Below the pieces are notes generated by a model. It searched no databases. It was not told the origin of the DNA and saw only the letters and a program-made list of their open reading frames with translations. Below are positions 14,729 to 23,517 of a stretch of 37,050 nucleotides of DNA, piece by piece. The DNA is taken from contig JAQYDI010000054.1 in NCBI GenBank assembly GCA_028724245.1, positions 1-37,050 of the forward strand, in the 5' to 3' direction. This DNA is from Lachnospiraceae bacterium. Lineage in GTDB: Bacteria; Bacillota; Clostridia; Lachnospirales; Lachnospiraceae. The stretch's first letter is position 1, and each line of letters begins with the position of its first letter. The position numbers and the translations under genes are program-made.

Positions 14729-15832
14729 ATGAGCAAAGTTGATGAAATTACCCGTGAGAGCTGGATTATGAGTACTTTTCCCGAGTGGGGTACATGGCTG
14801 AATGAAGAGATTGAAAATGAAGTAGTAAAACCCGGTACAGTTGCCATGTGGTGGCTCGGCTGTACAGGTATGTGGTTCAAGACTCCCGGCGGCTGCAATA
14901 TCAGCATTGATCTCTGGTGCGGCAACGGCAAGAGAACACATGGCGACGGAAAAATGAAAGTCGGACACCAGATGGCCAATATGTGCGGTGCAAGAGCAAT
15001 GCAGCCCAATCTGAGAGCAGTACCCTTCGTAATCGATCCATTCGCGATCAAACAGGTGGATGCGGTTCTGGCCACCCATTATCATCAGGACCATATGAGC
15101 GCTGAATATGCAGCACATGTGATTCAGAGCGGTATGACCACGATTGATGAGAATGGTAAGGAAATCCCCGTTCCTTTTATCGGACCGAAGAAATCTGTGG
15201 AACTGTGGCAGAAGTGGGGAGTACCGGCTGACCGCTGCATTACGGTTAAGCCCGGCGATACGATCAAAATCAAGGATATTGAAATCGTAGCACTTGATTC
15301 CTTCGACAGAACCTGCCTGGTAACGACTGATTCCACAGGTCCTGACCGCGAAGAACTGACAGGCATCTGCCCTACCGATATGGATGACAAGGCTGTAAAC
15401 TATCTGGTTAAAACACCCGGCGGAAACATTTACCACAGCGGTGATTCACACTACTCCATCTATTTTGCGAAACACGGCAAGGACTATGATATTGATGTTG
15501 CTTTCGGTTCCTACGGTGAAAACCCCGTCGGCATGGCTGACAAGATGACTTCCTGTGATATCCTGAGAATGGCGGAAGCTCTGCAGTGCAAGGTGGTTAT
15601 CCCGATCCACTATGATGTATGGACCAATTTCATGGCCGATGTGAATGAAATCCGCGTGCTGTACGACATGAAAAAAGACCGTCTGGATTACAAGTTCCAT
15701 CCTTTCTTCTGGGAAGTCGGAGGCAAATACGTATATCCTGTTGACAAAGATAAGAAAGCATACCATCATAGAAGAGGATTCGAAGACTGTTTCGAAGCAC
15801 CTCAGAATATTCCTTTCCGTTCCTGTCTGTAA
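14729..15832 (+). CDS. ulaG: L-ascorbate-6-phosphate lactonase
   Basis: UlaG hydrolyses L-ascorbate 6-phosphate to 3-keto-L-gulonate 6-phosphate in the cytoplasm. The 367-residue product is colinear with the E. coli enzyme (354 residues) from the opening [15 protein letters not shown]. The metallo-beta-lactamase metal motif is [10 protein letters not shown] (H-x-H-x-D-H), with a later SGDSHYS and the C-terminal PIHYDVW. GATGGAGG precedes the ATG. It is the first gene of the operon and is followed directly by the PTS genes, so lactone opening is coupled to uptake. No frame damage is seen. Confidence 0.96.
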   Translation: MSKVDEITRESWIMSTFPEWGTWLNEEIENEVVKPGTVAMWWLGCTGMWFKTPGGCNISIDLWCGNGKRTHGDGKMKVGHQMANMCGARAMQPNLRAVPFVIDPFAIKQVDAVLATHYHQDHMSAEYAAHVIQSGMTTIDENGKEIPVPFIGPKKSVELWQKWGVPADRCITVKPGDTIKIKDIEIVALDSFDRTCLVTTDSTGPDREELTGICPTDMDDKAVNYLVKTPGGNIYHSGDSHYSIYFAKHGKDYDIDVAFGSYGENPVGMADKMTSCDILRMAEALQCKVVIPIHYDVWTNFMADVNEIRVLYDMKKDRLDYKFHPFFWEVGGKYVYPVDKDKKAYHHRRGFEDCFEAPQNIPFRSCL

Positions 15833-15865
15833 GAAGAAGCGGAATTGTTAAAAGGAGAACGTGAT

Positions 15866-16327
15866 ATGTTAAAAGAATTTGTTGAAAAAAAGCATTATAA
15901 ATTTGCCGAATCAGCGCCCGACTGGAGGGAAGCGATCCGCATGAGCTGCGAATCCATTGAAGCAGACGGCACTGTGGAAGCAAACTATAAAGAAGATATT
16001 ATCAAATGTGTGGAAACATACGGCCCTTATATTGTTATCATTCCCAATGTGGCAATGCCCCATTCCACACAGGGTGCAGAAGGCGTTAACAAAACAGCCA
16101 TTGCATTTATGCATCTGGATAAACCGGTTGCATTTGAGCCGGATGAAGACGGTGAGATCAAAGAGGCACAGCTGTTCTTTACCATCGCTTCCTGCGACGG
16201 TGAGCAGCACATGAACAACATACAGAGACTTTCAGAGCTGTTCAACAATGATGAAGCAATTGAAGCTCTGGCAGATGCCCATACCCCCGAAGATCTGATT
16301 GCAATTCAGGAAAAATTTCTGGATTGA
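15866..16327 (+). CDS. ulaC: Ascorbate-specific PTS enzyme IIA
   Basis: A cytoplasmic phosphocarrier that takes phosphate from HPr and passes it to UlaB. ATG 15866 follows AAAGGAG and gives 153 residues, the usual length for a mannitol/fructose-type IIA domain. The phosphorylated His is H66 in IPNVAMPHS, and the conserved motif LFFTIAS with NNIQRLSEL follows. It lies between ulaG (33 bp before) and the IIC gene (20 bp after). Unlike E. coli, where the order is ulaA-ulaB-ulaC, the IIA gene comes first here. Confidence 0.93.
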   Translation: MLKEFVEKKHYKFAESAPDWREAIRMSCESIEADGTVEANYKEDIIKCVETYGPYIVIIPNVAMPHSTQGAEGVNKTAIAFMHLDKPVAFEPDEDGEIKEAQLFFTIASCDGEQHMNNIQRLSELFNNDEAIEALADAHTPEDLIAIQEKFLD

Positions 16328-16347
16328 TTAACAAAGGAGAAGTACTT

Positions 16348-17829
16348 ATGGAGATTTTAATGAAAATATGGTCCTATTTTGCGACCAATGTCCTGCAGCA
16401 GCCTGCATTTATGATTGGTCTGATCGTTATTATCGGTTACGCGTTAATGAAAAAGCCCTGGTATGATATTCTGGCAGGTGCAATCAAGGCAATTGTCGGC
16501 TATCTGATTCTGGCAGTCGGTTCTTCAGGACTGGTAAGCAATTTCCGTCCCGTACTGGTAGGCCTGAAGGATAAATTCAATATGGATGCTACGGTTATTG
16601 ACCCCTACTTTGGACAGAATGCGGTAACAGCCGGTGTGGAAGAGGTATTCGGCAAAGGCTTCGGAGATGCCATGATCCTTCTGCTGATCGCATTTATCGT
16701 AAACATCCTTCTGGTACGTTTCAGCAAATACACAAAAATGCGCGCTCTGTTTACCACCGGTCATGTACAGGTTCAGCAGGCCGCAACTGCTTACTGGCTG
16801 ATCCTGTTTGCATGTCCCTTCCTGATGAAGAGCAGAGTGGCAACTCTGGTAGTTATGGCACTGGTTCTTGGTTTATACTGGGCAGTCGGCGCAAATATGA
16901 CCATCAAACCCTGTCAGGAACTGACAGACGGTGCAGGCTTCTGTCTGGCTCACCAGCAGATGTTCGGTATTGCTCTGAACACATGGCTGGCTGAAAAGCT
17001 GTTCGGCAAAAAGAAAGACGGCAAAAAGGTTAAAAAGATCGATGACATCGAACTTCCCGGTTTTATGTCCATCTTCAATGAAAATATGGTATGTACTTCC
17101 ATCCTGATGCTTCTGTTCTTCGGTGCGATCCTCTGCATTCTGGGCCGCGATTATCTGACGGAGCAGGGCTTCATGCAGGAAGGACAGAGTATGGTATTCT
17201 ATGTGATCCAGACATGTCTGTACTTCTCCGTATATCTGGCAATCCTTCAGCTGGGTGTTCGTACCTTCGTAACGGAACTGACCGCTTCCTTCCAGGGGAT
17301 TGCTGACAAGCTTCTGCCCGGTTCCGTACCCGGCGTTGACTGTGCTGTTGCATTTGGTTTCGGTTCTGAGAATGCAGTACCGCTCGGCTTCCTGGCAGGT
17401 TTCGCAGGACAGATTCTGGCAATCGCCGTTCTGATCGTATTAAAGAGCCCCGTGCTGATCATCTGCGGATTCGTTCCGGTATTCTTCGACAACGCTACAA
17501 TTGCTATTTTTGCCAATGAAAAAGGCGGCATTAAGGCTGCTTTGATCCTTCCCTTTATCTCCGGTATCTGTCAGGTATTCGGTTCCGCATTCATCGCCGG
17601 CTGGGTCGGCATGGCTGCTTACGGCGGATATCTTGGTATGTGGGACTGGGCTGTAGTATGGCCTGTGATGACTGTAGTTATGAAGTACTTAAGCTACATT
17701 GGTATCGCTCTGGTTGTAATCGTTCTGCTGGCAATTCCCCAGATCCAGTATCGTATGGACAAAGAAGGTTACTTCAAGATGACAGAAGATTACGAAGCTT
17801 ATAAGGAATTAAAGGCTCAGAGAGAATAA
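16348..17829 (+). CDS. ulaA: Ascorbate-specific PTS enzyme IIC
   Basis: The membrane permease subunit that moves L-ascorbate inward while it is phosphorylated at C6. ATG 16348 follows AAAGGAGAAG, giving 493 residues with about eleven hydrophobic segments. Features shared with UlaA/SgaT include ILAGAIKAIVGYLIL, TTGHVQVQQAA, the motif DGAGFCLAHQQMF, and GFVPVFFDNATIAIFAN. A charged loop (FGKKKDGKKVKKIDDIELPGF, trimmed here to its Lys-rich nature) marks the cytoplasmic middle. Spacing to the IIB gene is 65 bp with its own ribosome site. Confidence 0.94.
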   Translation: MEILMKIWSYFATNVLQQPAFMIGLIVIIGYALMKKPWYDILAGAIKAIVGYLILAVGSSGLVSNFRPVLVGLKDKFNMDATVIDPYFGQNAVTAGVEEVFGKGFGDAMILLLIAFIVNILLVRFSKYTKMRALFTTGHVQVQQAATAYWLILFACPFLMKSRVATLVVMALVLGLYWAVGANMTIKPCQELTDGAGFCLAHQQMFGIALNTWLAEKLFGKKKDGKKVKKIDDIELPGFMSIFNENMVCTSILMLLFFGAILCILGRDYLTEQGFMQEGQSMVFYVIQTCLYFSVYLAILQLGVRTFVTELTASFQGIADKLLPGSVPGVDCAVAFGFGSENAVPLGFLAGFAGQILAIAVLIVLKSPVLIICGFVPVFFDNATIAIFANEKGGIKAALILPFISGICQVFGSAFIAGWVGMAAYGGYLGMWDWAVVWPVMTVVMKYLSYIGIALVVIVLLAIPQIQYRMDKEGYFKMTEDYEAYKELKAQRE

Positions 17830-17894
17830 GATTCGGTTTTTCACTGTTAATTATTGATAAAGGATGATAAAATAAAGCAAAGGAGTATAAAATC

Positions 17895-18197
17895 ATGAAA
17901 AATAATTTAAAGTTTCTCGTATGCTGTGCGAATGGTGCAGGTTCCAGTCTGATGATGAAGATGACAATGCAGAAGGTTCTGGATAAGGCAGGTTTAAAAC
18001 CCGCACAGGTTCATCACTGTGCATTATCGGAAGGAAAGACTGCAGCAAGAAATTTTGATGTGGTGTTCTGTGCAAAGAATTTTGTCAGCATGTTCAAGGA
18101 TGCGGAAAAGAACGGTACTATCGTAATCGGTCTGAAGAACATCATGTCAGCACAGGAAATCGAAAAAGGCTTAAAGGAGCATGGTATTATCGACTAA
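17895..18197 (+). CDS. ulaB: Ascorbate-specific PTS enzyme IIB
   Basis: A 100-residue cytoplasmic phosphotransfer protein. The phosphocysteine loop near the N-terminus reads VCCANGAGSSLM; C11, directly before the ANGAGSS turn, is the expected phosphorylation site, and C10 beside it is an extra. The rest is the usual lactose/cellobiose-like IIB alpha/beta fold ending KEHGIID. AAAGGAG precedes the ATG. Together with UlaC and UlaA it completes the PTS transporter. The upstream 65 bp hold no clear terminator. Confidence 0.93.
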   Translation: MKNNLKFLVCCANGAGSSLMMKMTMQKVLDKAGLKPAQVHHCALSEGKTAARNFDVVFCAKNFVSMFKDAEKNGTIVIGLKNIMSAQEIEKGLKEHGIID

Positions 18198-18221
18198 TTG
18201 ATGTTTCACTGGCGGAGCGTT

Positions 18222-18242
18222 CCGGTCGGCAGGGCCGGCCGG
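18222..18242 (+). other. GC-rich intercistronic hairpin
   Basis: CCGGTCGGC (18222-18230), loop AGG, GCCGGCCGG (18234-18242). There is no U-run, so it may stabilise or process the mRNA between the PTS genes and the regulator gene rather than terminate transcription. Confidence 0.6.
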
Positions 18243-18360
18243 ATCCCGAAAGATTTTGGTAAAAAGGAATAGCAGCAGGAAAATTGAATCAATTGTTTCC
18301 CTGAATAGACTACTAATTTATATCCATGGCCAGAAAGATATCTGAGTAAAGGAGTATTCT

Positions 18361-19146
18361 ATGAAAAGAGAACGATCAGTAATTGAAAACAGAAGAAAAA
18401 GGATTCTGGAGATGATGGAAACCCGTCCGGAAGTGCGTGTGGACGAACTGTCGGAAATTCTCGGGGTATCGCCGATCACTGTAAGACGTGATCTGCAGTA
18501 TCTGGAGGACAACAAGCAGCTTGTGCGCTTTTACGGGGGAGCTGCGCCCAGTTTTGCGGTAGGTGACAATGATTTTGAGGATGAGGTACAGATGTACCGG
18601 GCCCTCATCGCCCGCTATGCAGCAGAACTGGTGCAGGATGAAGATACCATTTTCATCAATACCAGTTCCACAGCTTTGCAGCTGGTAGATTATCTGCAGG
18701 ACAAACATGTGACAGTGATCACCAACAATGGAAAAGCACTGTACGGCAATCTCAGACCGGAAGTGAATATCATTCTGACAGGCGGAGAACTCCGCCACCC
18801 CAAAGAAGCAATGGTAGGGGATTTTGCGCTCAGAAATCTGCAGACAGTCTATGCAAAGAAAACTTTTGTGGGCTGTTCGGGCTTTTCACTGGAATGCGGC
18901 ATGACTACGGAGAATGCCAACGAAGTGAATATCAACCAGCTGATGGTGGATCATTCACTGGAGGTTACCTATATTCTGGCTGATCACACCAAAATCGGGA
19001 AAAATTCAAGCTTCATCAGCTGCGGCATCGATAAGATAACGAACCTGATCACAGATGAGAAGGCACCTGCTGAAATCTGTGATGCACTGAGAGAACGTGG
19101 AATTACCGTGCATCAGGTAAGCAGGGCCGATACGTTTAAGCGGTGA
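18361..19146 (+). CDS. DeoR/GlpR-family transcriptional regulator of the ula operon
   Basis: A 261-residue repressor of the sugar-phosphate-responsive DeoR family. An N-terminal winged helix-turn-helix (~10-60; LSEILGVSPITVRRDLQYLE, wing RFYGGA) is followed by a DeoR C-terminal sensor domain with NTSSTA, TNN, LTGGELR and a late ADHTKIG. AAAGGAG precedes ATG 18361. In E. coli the ascorbate operons are controlled by the DeoR-type UlaR, which responds to L-ascorbate 6-phosphate. By position and family this protein likely does the same job, acting at the repeated sites before ulaG. Orthology with UlaR itself is not proven. Confidence 0.9.
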   Translation: MKRERSVIENRRKRILEMMETRPEVRVDELSEILGVSPITVRRDLQYLEDNKQLVRFYGGAAPSFAVGDNDFEDEVQMYRALIARYAAELVQDEDTIFINTSSTALQLVDYLQDKHVTVITNNGKALYGNLRPEVNIILTGGELRHPKEAMVGDFALRNLQTVYAKKTFVGCSGFSLECGMTTENANEVNINQLMVDHSLEVTYILADHTKIGKNSSFISCGIDKITNLITDEKAPAEICDALRERGITVHQVSRADTFKR

Positions 19147-19208
19147 TGGCAGTCCCGGATTAAGAGAATACGCGAATTGCCATCCTGCTTTCAAAAAGGA
19201 GACAGTAA

Positions 19209-20054
19209 ATGGCAAAAGCATATACTCTTGGTTTATATGAGAAATCCATGCCCTCAACGCTTGACTGGAAAGAAAAGCTGACTGCGGCGAAAGAGGCGGG
19301 ATTTGACTTTGTGGAAATCAGCATCGATGAAACCGATGAAAAACTGAAGCGGCTGGATATGAGCAGGGAGGAACGTCTGGAACTGGTGGACATCATGGAA
19401 AAGGTGGGAATTCCCATACGGACCATGTGCCTTTCCGGACACCGCAAATACCCGCTTGGCAGCAGCGATCCCGATATCTGTGCCAGAGGTATGGAAATCA
19501 TGGAAAAAGCAATTCAGCTGGCAGATGACCTGGGAATCCGGATCATACAGCTTGCGGGCTATGATGTATATTATGAAGATTCCACTCCCGAAACAGTGGA
19601 GCGTTTCGAAAAAAATCTGAAAAAATCGGTTGCCATGGCTGCAAAAGCCGGCGTGGTTATGGGCTTTGAAACCATGGAAACCGAATTCATGAATACCGTG
19701 GAAAAATCCATGGCATATGTTAATAAAATCAATTCTGTTTATCTCAACGTTTATCCCGATATCGGCAATATTACAAATGCAGCAAAAAAATATGGTACAG
19801 ATGTGCTGGAGGACCTGAAAACAGGCGCAGGACATGTAGTTGCCATGCACTTAAAGGAAACAGTACCGGGCGTATTCCGTGAAGTTCCCTTTGGAACCGG
19901 TCATGTGGATTTTCAGGCAGCAATTAAGGCGGCATGGGAAATCGGTATCCGTAAATATGTTACCGAATTCTGGTATACGGGAAATCCTGAATGGAAAGAG
20001 GACCTTCTGTATGCCAACCGGATGATGACCGGCATTCTGGCACAGCAGGCATAG
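19209..20054 (+). CDS. ulaE: L-xylulose-5-phosphate 3-epimerase
   Basis: UlaE converts L-xylulose 5-phosphate to L-ribulose 5-phosphate. The 281-residue protein is a TIM barrel of the xylose isomerase-like/AP endonuclease 2 group; the opening LGLYEKSMP, GFDFVEISIDE, CLSGHRKYPLGS, QLAGYDVYYE, GFETMETEFMNT, YPDIGN, HLKETVPG and the final EFWYTGN match UlaE/SgbU. AAAGGAG lies before ATG 19209. Its presence shows that the locus expects L-xylulose 5-phosphate as an intermediate, although the decarboxylase that would make it (UlaD) is not in the window. Confidence 0.95.
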   Translation: MAKAYTLGLYEKSMPSTLDWKEKLTAAKEAGFDFVEISIDETDEKLKRLDMSREERLELVDIMEKVGIPIRTMCLSGHRKYPLGSSDPDICARGMEIMEKAIQLADDLGIRIIQLAGYDVYYEDSTPETVERFEKNLKKSVAMAAKAGVVMGFETMETEFMNTVEKSMAYVNKINSVYLNVYPDIGNITNAAKKYGTDVLEDLKTGAGHVVAMHLKETVPGVFREVPFGTGHVDFQAAIKAAWEIGIRKYVTEFWYTGNPEWKEDLLYANRMMTGILAQQA

Positions 20055-20077
20055 TGTCTGATAAATAGTATCTGAAA

Positions 20078-20108
20078 CCGAAATGTTCTGTGCAGCAGAG
20101 CATTTCGG
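20078..20108 (+). other. Intercistronic hairpin after ulaE
   Basis: CCGAAATGTTCTG (20078-20090) pairs with CAGAGCATTTCGG (20096-20108) around the loop TGCAG, with one G-U pair. No U-run follows, so it is probably an mRNA stability or processing element, or a leaky terminator. Confidence 0.65.
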
Positions 20109-20120
20109 CTGGGACAGCGG

Positions 20121-20144
20121 ATTGATTTCTGGAGGCAAATCAAT
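20121..20144 (+). promoter_or_regulatory. Hairpin presenting the ribosome site of the unknown ula gene
   Basis: ATTGATTT (20121-20128) and AAATCAAT (20137-20144) are perfect 8-bp inverted repeats around CTGGAGGC, so GGAGG sits in the loop and the right arm touches the AUG at 20145. Translation of this gene may be tuned separately from its neighbours. Confidence 0.5.
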
Positions 20145-21194
20145 ATGAAATTTGAAAAAAAAGTAATTTCGAATCTTACAAAATGTTATTCCTGTGCACC
20201 TCTTCATTATAACGATCAGGATTATTTCCTGGTAGCAGCAGAAAAGGTAGACAGATGTCTGTTATTTGATATGAATGGAAATCAGGTGGATACTGTGTGG
20301 GAGCAGCCCGGCGGTGTTATGAGCATGGTTCAGGTGCCGGACAGCAACGGTCAGTTTCTGGCAACTCACAAATTTTACTCCCCCAATGATTCCAAAGAGG
20401 CAAAAATCGTGATCGTAACTCCCATTGCAAAAGGAAACTGGGAGATCCGCACACTGGTTGACCTGCCTCACGTGCACCGTTTTGACATTATCAGGAGAAA
20501 CGGCGTGAATTACCTGATTGCCTGTGCATTGAAATCGGGCCATGAATACAAGGATGACTGGTCCATGCCCGGTAAGGTTTACGCAGCCGTTCTGCCGGAT
20601 GATCTGAGCGTATTTAACGAGGACCATCAGCTGGAGCTTACCGTGATCAAAGACAACATGCTGAAAAATCACGGTTATTACAAAATTGTGGAAAGCGGTG
20701 TGGAAACTGCCCTGATTTCCGCAGACAACGGTGTATATCAGTTCTTCCCGCCCGAAACAGAGGGTGGTGAATGGACCATCGAGCAGCTTCTTGATACTCC
20801 TGCCAGCGATGCTTCCATGGTGGATCTGGACGGCGACGGAGAAAAGGAAATGCTGGTTCTTTCACCTTTCCACGGTGATACGATTACCATTTATAAGAAA
20901 AAAGAAGGCAGGTACAAAGCGGTATATGAATTTGAAGAAAAGGCGGATTTCCTTCACGCCATCTACGGCGGCATGCTCTGCGGAAAACCGGTATTTGTTA
21001 TCGGACACCGGAAAGGAAAACGCAATCTGATGATCTTTACATTTAATAAAGATACGGCTTCCTGTGAAGTACAGATCGTCGATGAAGACTGCGGTTCTGC
21101 AAACTGTATGGTGATCAATAATGGAAAGAACGATGTCATTATTGCAGCAAACCGTGAAATCGATGAAGTCGCGTACTATACGGTGGAAGAATAA
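20145..21194 (+). CDS. Unrecognised cytoplasmic beta-propeller-like protein in the ula operon
   Basis: I do not recognise a named family. The 349-residue product has no signal peptide or membrane segment. It consists of short alternating hydrophobic strands with turns (DYFLVAAE, CLLFDMNGN, LATHKFYSP, KIVIVTPI, NYLIACALKSG), the rhythm of a beta-propeller. One FG-GAP/VCBS-type calcium-binding loop is present: DLDGDGEKE (227-235), followed by MLVLSPFHGD. A conserved-looking LPHVHRFD (108-114) and SGHEYKDDW offer His and Asp residues that could bind metal or act in catalysis. It lies between ulaE and rpe, stops one base before the rpe ATG, and is clearly co-transcribed. Known cytosolic propellers include lactonases, lyases, dehydratases and isomerases, so an enzyme acting on a keto-sugar phosphate is possible but unproven. 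Confidence 0.85.
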   Translation: MKFEKKVISNLTKCYSCAPLHYNDQDYFLVAAEKVDRCLLFDMNGNQVDTVWEQPGGVMSMVQVPDSNGQFLATHKFYSPNDSKEAKIVIVTPIAKGNWEIRTLVDLPHVHRFDIIRRNGVNYLIACALKSGHEYKDDWSMPGKVYAAVLPDDLSVFNEDHQLELTVIKDNMLKNHGYYKIVESGVETALISADNGVYQFFPPETEGGEWTIEQLLDTPASDASMVDLDGDGEKEMLVLSPFHGDTITIYKKKEGRYKAVYEFEEKADFLHAIYGGMLCGKPVFVIGHRKGKRNLMIFTFNKDTASCEVQIVDEDCGSANCMVINNGKNDVIIAANREIDEVAYYTVEE

Positions 21195-21869
21195 ATGATC
21201 GAATTACTTCCTTCTGTTCTGGCGGCTGATTTTGCCAGACTGGAACAGGAATTGAAACTTGTGGAAGCGTGCGGTGTGAAAATGCTTCATGTGGATGTGA
21301 TGGACGGTGTGTTTGTCCCCAGCATATCGCTTGGAATGCCGGTTATCAAAGCCATGAGAAATGTGTCTTCTCTGTTTTTCGACGTGCATCTGATGGTGGA
21401 GGAACCGGGGCGCTATGTGAAAGCCATTGCTGACTGTGGTGCAGACAGTATCAGCGTGCATGCGGAAGCCTGCCGTCATCTTCACAGAACCGTGGGACAG
21501 ATCCGGGAGACGGGAATGCAGGCGTGTGTTGTACTGAATCCCGCCACCGGCCTTTCCGAATTGAAATATGTGCTGCAGGATGTGGATACGGTACTGCTGA
21601 TGACGGTTAATCCGGGATTCGGCGGCCAGAAATATATTCCGGCCATGACCGAAAAGATCTGTGAACTGAAAGCGATGATCGACCGGGAAAATCCCGGGGT
21701 TCATATTATGGTGGACGGCGGGATCAAACTGGACAATGTGCAGACGGTTCTGGAAGCAGGAGCAGACAGAATCGTAGCGGGCTCTTCTGTTTTCGGGGCA
21801 CATACGGAAGAAAATATCAGAGCCTTTCAGGAGATATTCAACAATTATTATATATACAGAAAATATTGA
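21195..21869 (+). CDS. rpe: Ribulose-phosphate 3-epimerase
   Basis: Interconverts D-ribulose 5-phosphate and D-xylulose 5-phosphate. The 224-residue TIM barrel shows the full Rpe set: PSVLAADFARL, LHVDVMDGVFVPS (H32, D34), FDVHLMVEEP (H65), VHAEA, LNPAT, MTVNPGFGGQ and VDGGIK. It is therefore Rpe and not the related-fold UlaD decarboxylase, which lacks these motifs. ATG 21195 follows directly on the stop of the previous gene, with GGTGGAAG as ribosome site inside that gene. The last residues (NNYYIYRKY) are partly made by a tandem repeat that continues past the stop. Confidence 0.95.
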   Translation: MIELLPSVLAADFARLEQELKLVEACGVKMLHVDVMDGVFVPSISLGMPVIKAMRNVSSLFFDVHLMVEEPGRYVKAIADCGADSISVHAEACRHLHRTVGQIRETGMQACVVLNPATGLSELKYVLQDVDTVLLMTVNPGFGGQKYIPAMTEKICELKAMIDRENPGVHIMVDGGIKLDNVQTVLEAGADRIVAGSSVFGAHTEENIRAFQEIFNNYYIYRKY

Positions 21870-21907
21870 TGATACAGAAAATATTGATATGTATAGACAA
21901 TATTGAT
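21855..21907. repeat. Three imperfect tandem repeats at the rpe 3' end
   Basis: TACAGAAAATATTGAT at 21855-21870 and 21873-21888, and TATAGACAATATTGAT at 21892-21907. The first copy carries the rpe stop codon (TGA 21867-21869); the others extend the gap to ulaF. Confidence 0.8.
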
Positions 21908-21926
21908 TGCCAAGCAGGAGGTGCTT

Positions 21927-22619
21927 ATGTTAGAAGAACTGAAAAAACTGGTTTACGAAGCCAATATGGAACTCCCCAAACGGAAAATGGTCACCTATAC
22001 CTGGGGAAATGTCAGTGCCATTGACCGGGAAACGGGATATTTTGTCATCAAACCCAGCGGTGTGGATTATGATGTGATGAAGCCCGAAGATATGGTAGTT
22101 ATGGACCTGGAGGGCAATAAGATTGAAGGAAACTATAAGCCTTCATCCGATACGCCCACCCATATGGAACTGTATAAAAAATATCCGGAAATCGGCGGAA
22201 TCGTTCATACTCATTCACCGGAGGCAACTGCATGGGCGCAGGCCTGCCGCAGCATTCCGCTGTACGGAACTACCCATGCTGATTATTTTTATGGTCCGAT
22301 TCCCTGTGCAAGAAGTCTGACACCGGAAGAAATCGGCGGAGAATATGAAAAAAATACCGGTCTGGTGATTATTGAAACCTTTGAAACGCTTGGGCTGAAT
22401 CCCATGTACACACCGGCTGTTCTGTGTGCGAACCACGGCCCCTTTGCATGGGGAAAAGATGCCGCAGAAGCAGTCCATAATGCGGTTGTGCTGGAGGAAG
22501 TTGCGAAAATGGCCACAAAAACGGAGCAGATCAATCCCCGCGTAACTACTGCACCGGACTCCATCAGAGATAAACATTTCTTCCGCAAGCACGGAGAAAA
22601 TGCTTACTACGGACAGTAA
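21927..22619 (+). CDS. ulaF: L-ribulose-5-phosphate 4-epimerase
   Basis: Class II aldolase-fold epimerase that turns L-ribulose 5-phosphate into D-xylulose 5-phosphate, the last step of ascorbate breakdown. ATG 21927 behind CAGGAGGTG gives 230 residues. Zinc ligands are H94, H96 (VHTHS) and H170 (ANHG), with D75 (SSDTPTH); these match D76/H95/H97/H171 of the E. coli AraD family with an offset of one. [17 protein letters not shown] and TTHADYF are also typical. It could equally be named araD/sgbE, and the operon context favours UlaF. GAGAGGA of the next gene starts 50 bp later. Confidence 0.93.
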   Translation: MLEELKKLVYEANMELPKRKMVTYTWGNVSAIDRETGYFVIKPSGVDYDVMKPEDMVVMDLEGNKIEGNYKPSSDTPTHMELYKKYPEIGGIVHTHSPEATAWAQACRSIPLYGTTHADYFYGPIPCARSLTPEEIGGEYEKNTGLVIIETFETLGLNPMYTPAVLCANHGPFAWGKDAAEAVHNAVVLEEVAKMATKTEQINPRVTTAPDSIRDKHFFRKHGENAYYGQ

Positions 22620-22677
22620 AAACTGAAAAGTACAGGAAGAATGAGCCGTACATCAGAAGCAGAAAGAGAGGACAGTA

Positions 22678-23517
22678 ATGACAACACTGGAATTACAGAA
22701 AATGGCTGTGGAAGTGCGTAAAGGAATCGTGACCTCCGTACACAGTGCAAAGGCCGGTCATCCCGGCGGCTCCTTATCCGCAGCAGATTTATTTACCTAT
22801 TTGTATTTTGAGGAAATGAATATCGATCCCGCAGATCCGAAAAAAGCAGACCGCGACCGTTTTGTTCTGTCGAAAGGCCATACAGCGCCCGGACTTTACT
22901 CTGCGCTGGCTCACCGCGGATATTTCCCGGTGGAGGATCTGCCGACCCTCCGCCATATCGGTTCCCATCTGCAGGGACATCCCTGTATTGCCCATACACC
23001 GGGTATTGATATGTCCAGCGGTTCTCTTGGACAGGGTATTTCCGCGGCAGTGGGCATGGCACTTTCGGCAAAGCTTGACGGGAAATCCTGGCATGTATAC
23101 ACGCTGCTTGGCGACGGTGAGATCCAGGAAGGACAGGTATGGGAAGCTGCCATGTTTGCAGGCGCAAAAAATCTTGATAACCTGACAGTTATCGTAGATA
23201 ACAATAATCTGCAGATTGACGGCACTGTGGAGGAGGTATGTTCTCCCTATCCCATCGACAGAAAGTTTGAAGCCTTTAATTTCCATGTGATCAATGTGGC
23301 AGACGGCAATGACATGGACCAGCTGCGCAGGGCATTTGAAGAGGCAAAGACTGTAAAAGGTTCTCCGGTTGCCATTATCATGAAAACGGTAAAAGGCAAA
23401 GGTGTGTCTTTTATGGAAAATAATGCAGGATGGCACGGAAAGGCACCGAATGATGCGGAATATGAAACTGCCATGGAAGAACTTACGAAAGCAGGTGAAG
23501 CGTTATGTCAGAAGTAA
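22678..23517 (+). CDS. Transketolase N-terminal subunit
   Basis: Thiamine diphosphate-binding half of a split transketolase. The 279-residue chain contains SAKAGHPGGSLSAAD, LSKGHTAPGLYSAL, GSHLQGHP, GSLGQGISAAVGMA and the ThDP motif GDGEIQEGQ (from G145) ending at DNNNLQIDG. AGAGAGGA precedes ATG 22678. It overlaps the C-terminal subunit gene by 13 bp, so the two are made together as one enzyme. In this operon it would consume D-xylulose 5-phosphate from UlaF. Split transketolases are common in Firmicutes and archaea. Confidence 0.95.
   Translation: MTTLELQKMAVEVRKGIVTSVHSAKAGHPGGSLSAADLFTYLYFEEMNIDPADPKKADRDRFVLSKGHTAPGLYSALAHRGYFPVEDLPTLRHIGSHLQGHPCIAHTPGIDMSSGSLGQGISAAVGMALSAKLDGKSWHVYTLLGDGEIQEGQVWEAAMFAGAKNLDNLTVIVDNNNLQIDGTVEEVCSPYPIDRKFEAFNFHVINVADGNDMDQLRRAFEEAKTVKGSPVAIIMKTVKGKGVSFMENNAGWHGKAPNDAEYETAMEELTKAGEALCQK

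Noticed and set aside
21195..21869. UlaD (3-keto-L-gulonate-6-phosphate decarboxylase) as the identity of this gene
   Set aside because: The sequence has the complete ribulose-phosphate 3-epimerase motif set, including VNPGFGGQ and HVDVMDG.
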